Part shown: piece by piece, positions 60,224 through 62,272 of the stretch | Layout: each line of letters starts with the position of its first letter | Position numbering within the stretch: the first letter of the stretch is position 1 | Assembly: GCA_013002175.1 (NCBI GenBank) | Contig: JABDKP010000081.1 | Span: 1-62,272, forward strand | From: Ilumatobacter sp. | GTDB lineage: Bacteria; Actinomycetota; Acidimicrobiia; Acidimicrobiales; Ilumatobacteraceae | Length of the DNA: 62,272 nt | Direction: 5' to 3' | Notes under the pieces: model-generated | What the model was told of the DNA's origin: nothing | What the model saw: the letters and a program-made list of their open reading frames with translations, nothing else | Databases searched by the model: none | Program-made: the position numbers and the translations under genes

Positions 60224-62272
60224 TCACGCCAGCGTGACCTCGCAGGTCACGTCGGCGCCCGGCACGAGCAGCACTTTTTCGATCGATCCCGCGTCGCCGA
60301 GGTCCGCCTCACCGGCTCGCAGTGCGTCGTGCAAGTCGTCGGGAGCGGTGACCGTGAGCGCCGCGACGGCCGACTTCTGGCTCTGCTTGGCTTCGGTCTT
60401 GGCCCGCCGGACCTGCTGCAACGCCTCGATCACGGGGTCGATCAGGGCGGCCTCGCCACCCACGCCGCTCGCAGTGGGCCACGTCGTGGCATGGATGCTC
60501 GTGTCGTGCCACCAGCTCCACGCCTCCTCGGTGGCGAACGGGATGATCGGGGCGAACAGCCGCTGGATCGACCCGAGCGCCTCGCGCAACGCGCGCAGCG
60601 CGGAGTTCGCCGCGTCGGGTCCGCGCGAACCGTAGGCGCGGCCCTTGACCAGCTCGACGTAGTTGTCGCAGAACCACCAGAAGAACGCCTCGGACCGTTC
60701 GAGGGCGCGGGCGTAGTCGAAGGCGGCGAAGCCGGTGGTCGCCTCCGCGATCACGTCGTCGAGCTTGGCGAGCATCGACCGGTCGATCGGGTCGGTGACG
60801 ACATCGGTCAGGCCCGCCGAACCGGCCTCGCCCGTCGGCTCGGGGAAGCCGAGCACGAACTTGCTGACGTTGAGCAGCTTGTTGGCCAGCTTGCGGCCGA
60901 CCTTCATCTGATCCTCGCTGAAGGCGGTGTCGACACCCGGTCGGCCGGACGCCGCCCAGTAGCGCACGGCGTCGGTGCCGTGGACGTCGAACAGGTCCAT
61001 CGGCGTGACGACGTTGCCCTTCGACTTCGACATCTTCTTGCGGTCGGGGTCGAGGATCCAGCCCGACAGCGATGCGTGCTTCCACGGCGCCGTCCCGAAC
61101 TCGTGGTGGCTGCGGGTCATCGTCGAGAACAGCCACGTCCGGATGATGTCGTGACCCTGCGGGCGCAGGTCCATCGGGAAGATGCGATCGAAGAGTTCGT
61201 TGTCGTCGCCCTCCTCCCACAGCCCGGCGATCTCGGGCGTCAACGATGACGTGGCCCACGTGTCGAACACGTCGCGATCGCCGGTGAACCCGTTCGGCTG
61301 GTCGCGCTGGTCGGCGGTGTAGCCGGCGGGCACGTCGGCGGACGGATCGATCGGGAGCTGGTCCTCGCTCGGCGTGAGCGGCGCGTCGTACTGCGGTTCG
61401 CCGGATGCGTCGAGCGGGTACCAGATCGGGATCGGCACCCCGAAGAAGCGCTGGCGGCTGACGAGCCAGTCGCCGTTGAGGCCCTCGACCCAGTTCTCGT
61501 AGCGGTGCCGCATGTGCTCGGGGTGCCAGGTGACCTCGTGCCCGCGGGCGACGAGGGCGGCGCGCAGGTCGGCGTCGCGTCCGCCGTTGCGGATGTACCA
61601 CTGGCGTGACGTGACGATCTCCAGCGGCCGCTCGCCGCGTTCGTAGAACTTCACCGGGTGCTGGACGGGGCGCGGCTCGCCGATCAGCAGGTCGTGCTCG
61701 ACGAGTTGCTCGACGACGGCCCGCTGGGCTTGGTTCGGGTACTTGCCGGAGATCAGTGCGTAGGCGTCGGGGTCGACGCCGGCCGGCGCGTCGGGCAGGA
61801 TGCGGCCGTCGCGGCCGATGATCGGGCGGATGCCGAGGTCGAGTTCGCGCCACCAGGTCACGTCGGTCGTGTCGCCGAACGTACAGATCATCGCGATGCC
61901 GGTGCCCTTGTCGGGCTGCGCCAACTCGTGGGCCTTGATCTCGACCTGCTGGCCGTACAGCGGCACCTCGACCGTGGTGCCGAACAGCGGCTGGAAGCGT
62001 TCGTCGTCGGGGTGGGCGACCAGGGCGACACAGGCCGCCAGCAGTTCGGGGCGGGTCGTGTCGATCTCGACGGTGCCGGTGCCGTCGGTGCGGCGGAACG
62101 GGATCTTGTGGTAGGCGCCGGGGCGCTCGCGGTCTTCCATCTCGGCCTGGGCGACGGCGGTGCGGAAGTCGATGTCCCACAGCGTCGGCGCCTCGTGGCT
62201 GTAGGCCTGACCGGCCGCGACGTTGCGGAGGAACGCCCGCTGGCTGATCCGGCGCGAGCGCTCGTCGATCGT
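60224..62272 (-). CDS. valS: Valyl-tRNA synthetase, N terminus beyond the window
   Basis: The last ~682 residues of ValS. The frame is open to the right edge (TIDERSRRISQRAFLRNVAA near the edge), so ATG 62140 is internal. Visible parts are the editing CP1 domain (TTRPELLAACVALVAHPDDE), the WYIRNGGRD and SRQRFFGVPIPIWY blocks of the Rossmann core, and KMSKSKGNVV with the ATP-binding loop. The anticodon-binding domain ends with a short coiled coil (ALQQVRRAKTEAKQSQKSAV). The HIGH motif lies outside. It charges tRNA-Val. It ends 55 bp before the L,D-transpeptidase start. Confidence 0.97.
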   Translation of the reverse strand, partial: TIDERSRRISQRAFLRNVAAGQAYSHEAPTLWDIDFRTAVAQAEMEDRERPGAYHKIPFRRTDGTGTVEIDTTRPELLAACVALVAHPDDERFQPLFGTTVEVPLYGQQVEIKAHELAQPDKGTGIAMICTFGDTTDVTWWRELDLGIRPIIGRDGRILPDAPAGVDPDAYALISGKYPNQAQRAVVEQLVEHDLLIGEPRPVQHPVKFYERGERPLEIVTSRQWYIRNGGRDADLRAALVARGHEVTWHPEHMRHRYENWVEGLNGDWLVSRQRFFGVPIPIWYPLDASGEPQYDAPLTPSEDQLPIDPSADVPAGYTADQRDQPNGFTGDRDVFDTWATSSLTPEIAGLWEEGDDNELFDRIFPMDLRPQGHDIIRTWLFSTMTRSHHEFGTAPWKHASLSGWILDPDRKKMSKSKGNVVTPMDLFDVHGTDAVRYWAASGRPGVDTAFSEDQMKVGRKLANKLLNVSKFVLGFPEPTGEAGSAGLTDVVTDPIDRSMLAKLDDVIAEATTGFAAFDYARALERSEAFFWWFCDNYVELVKGRAYGSRGPDAANSALRALREALGSIQRLFAPIIPFATEEAWSWWHDTSIHATTWPTASGVGGEAALIDPVIEALQQVRRAKTEAKQSQKSAVAALTVTAPDDLHDALRAGEADLGDAGSIEKVLLVPGADVTCEVTLA

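Overview
The window is about 62 kb of very GC-rich, gene-dense chromosome with codon use biased to G/C at third positions. Gene content and order (infA-rpmJ-rpsM-rpsK-rpsD-rpoA-rplQ-truA, rplM-rpsI-glmM-glmS, alr-tsaE-tsaB-rimI-tsaD, a CIRCE-controlled groESL, a mycofactocin locus with an NDMA-type alcohol dehydrogenase) point to an actinobacterium. The overall style suggests class Acidimicrobiia (Ilumatobacter-like); that placement is inference from gene content, not a database match. No integrase, transposase, CRISPR array, rRNA or tRNA was recognised, and no gap exceeds 300 bases. This looks like core chromosome.

Layout. 1-1616: end of an SGNH-domain protein and a TetR regulator. 1689-5839: ribosomal/RNA-polymerase operon ending in truA. 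5852-9169: a GGDEF-EAL protein and a divergent glycosyltransferase. 9209-17310: rplM-rpsI, then glmM and a very large GlmS-like protein (UDP-GlcNAc supply), acpS and an acyl-CoA ligase. 17320-24896: a tightly packed + strand run of nnrD, alr, tsaE, tsaB, rimI, tsaD, a dus gene with an N-terminal extension, and maf. 24890-27101: groES-groEL with promoter, CIRCE operator and a strong terminator. 27173-36941: small membrane and cytosolic proteins, a NUDIX hydrolase, a PLP decarboxylase, guaA, a NlpC/P60 peptidase, an APH-like kinase with a DLH hydrolase, and a second acyl-CoA ligase. 37009-45921: a Ser-every-third-residue membrane protein, an OYE/FadH-type oxidoreductase, plsY, a HelD-like helicase, a flavin-binding protein, mftC-mftB-mftA, a MOSC protein and a PfkB kinase. 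45979-62272: an ABC exporter, an M16 lipoprotein peptidase, a VOC/CMD/unknown trio, the NDMA-type alcohol dehydrogenase, a Tat-type metallo-hydrolase lipoprotein, a MoxR/VWA pair, two cell-wall enzymes (LCP and L,D-transpeptidase) and the C-terminal part of valS.

The observations most worth a second look are: (1) the MoxR/VWA overlap, where the second gene has no ordinary start codon and a canonical -1 slippery heptamer with a correctly spaced stem-loop sits in front of it; (2) a 105-residue protein with serine at every third position for 19 consecutive triplets; (3) a family of near-perfect intergenic palindromes sharing a GTGYC-N-GRCAC centre; (4) a 104-bp array of five perfect short hairpins; (5) a mycofactocin locus with mftA, mftB and mftC but no adjacent mftD, mftE or mftF; and (6) a recurrent TAnnnT box 6-8 nt before start codons, suggesting widespread leaderless transcription.
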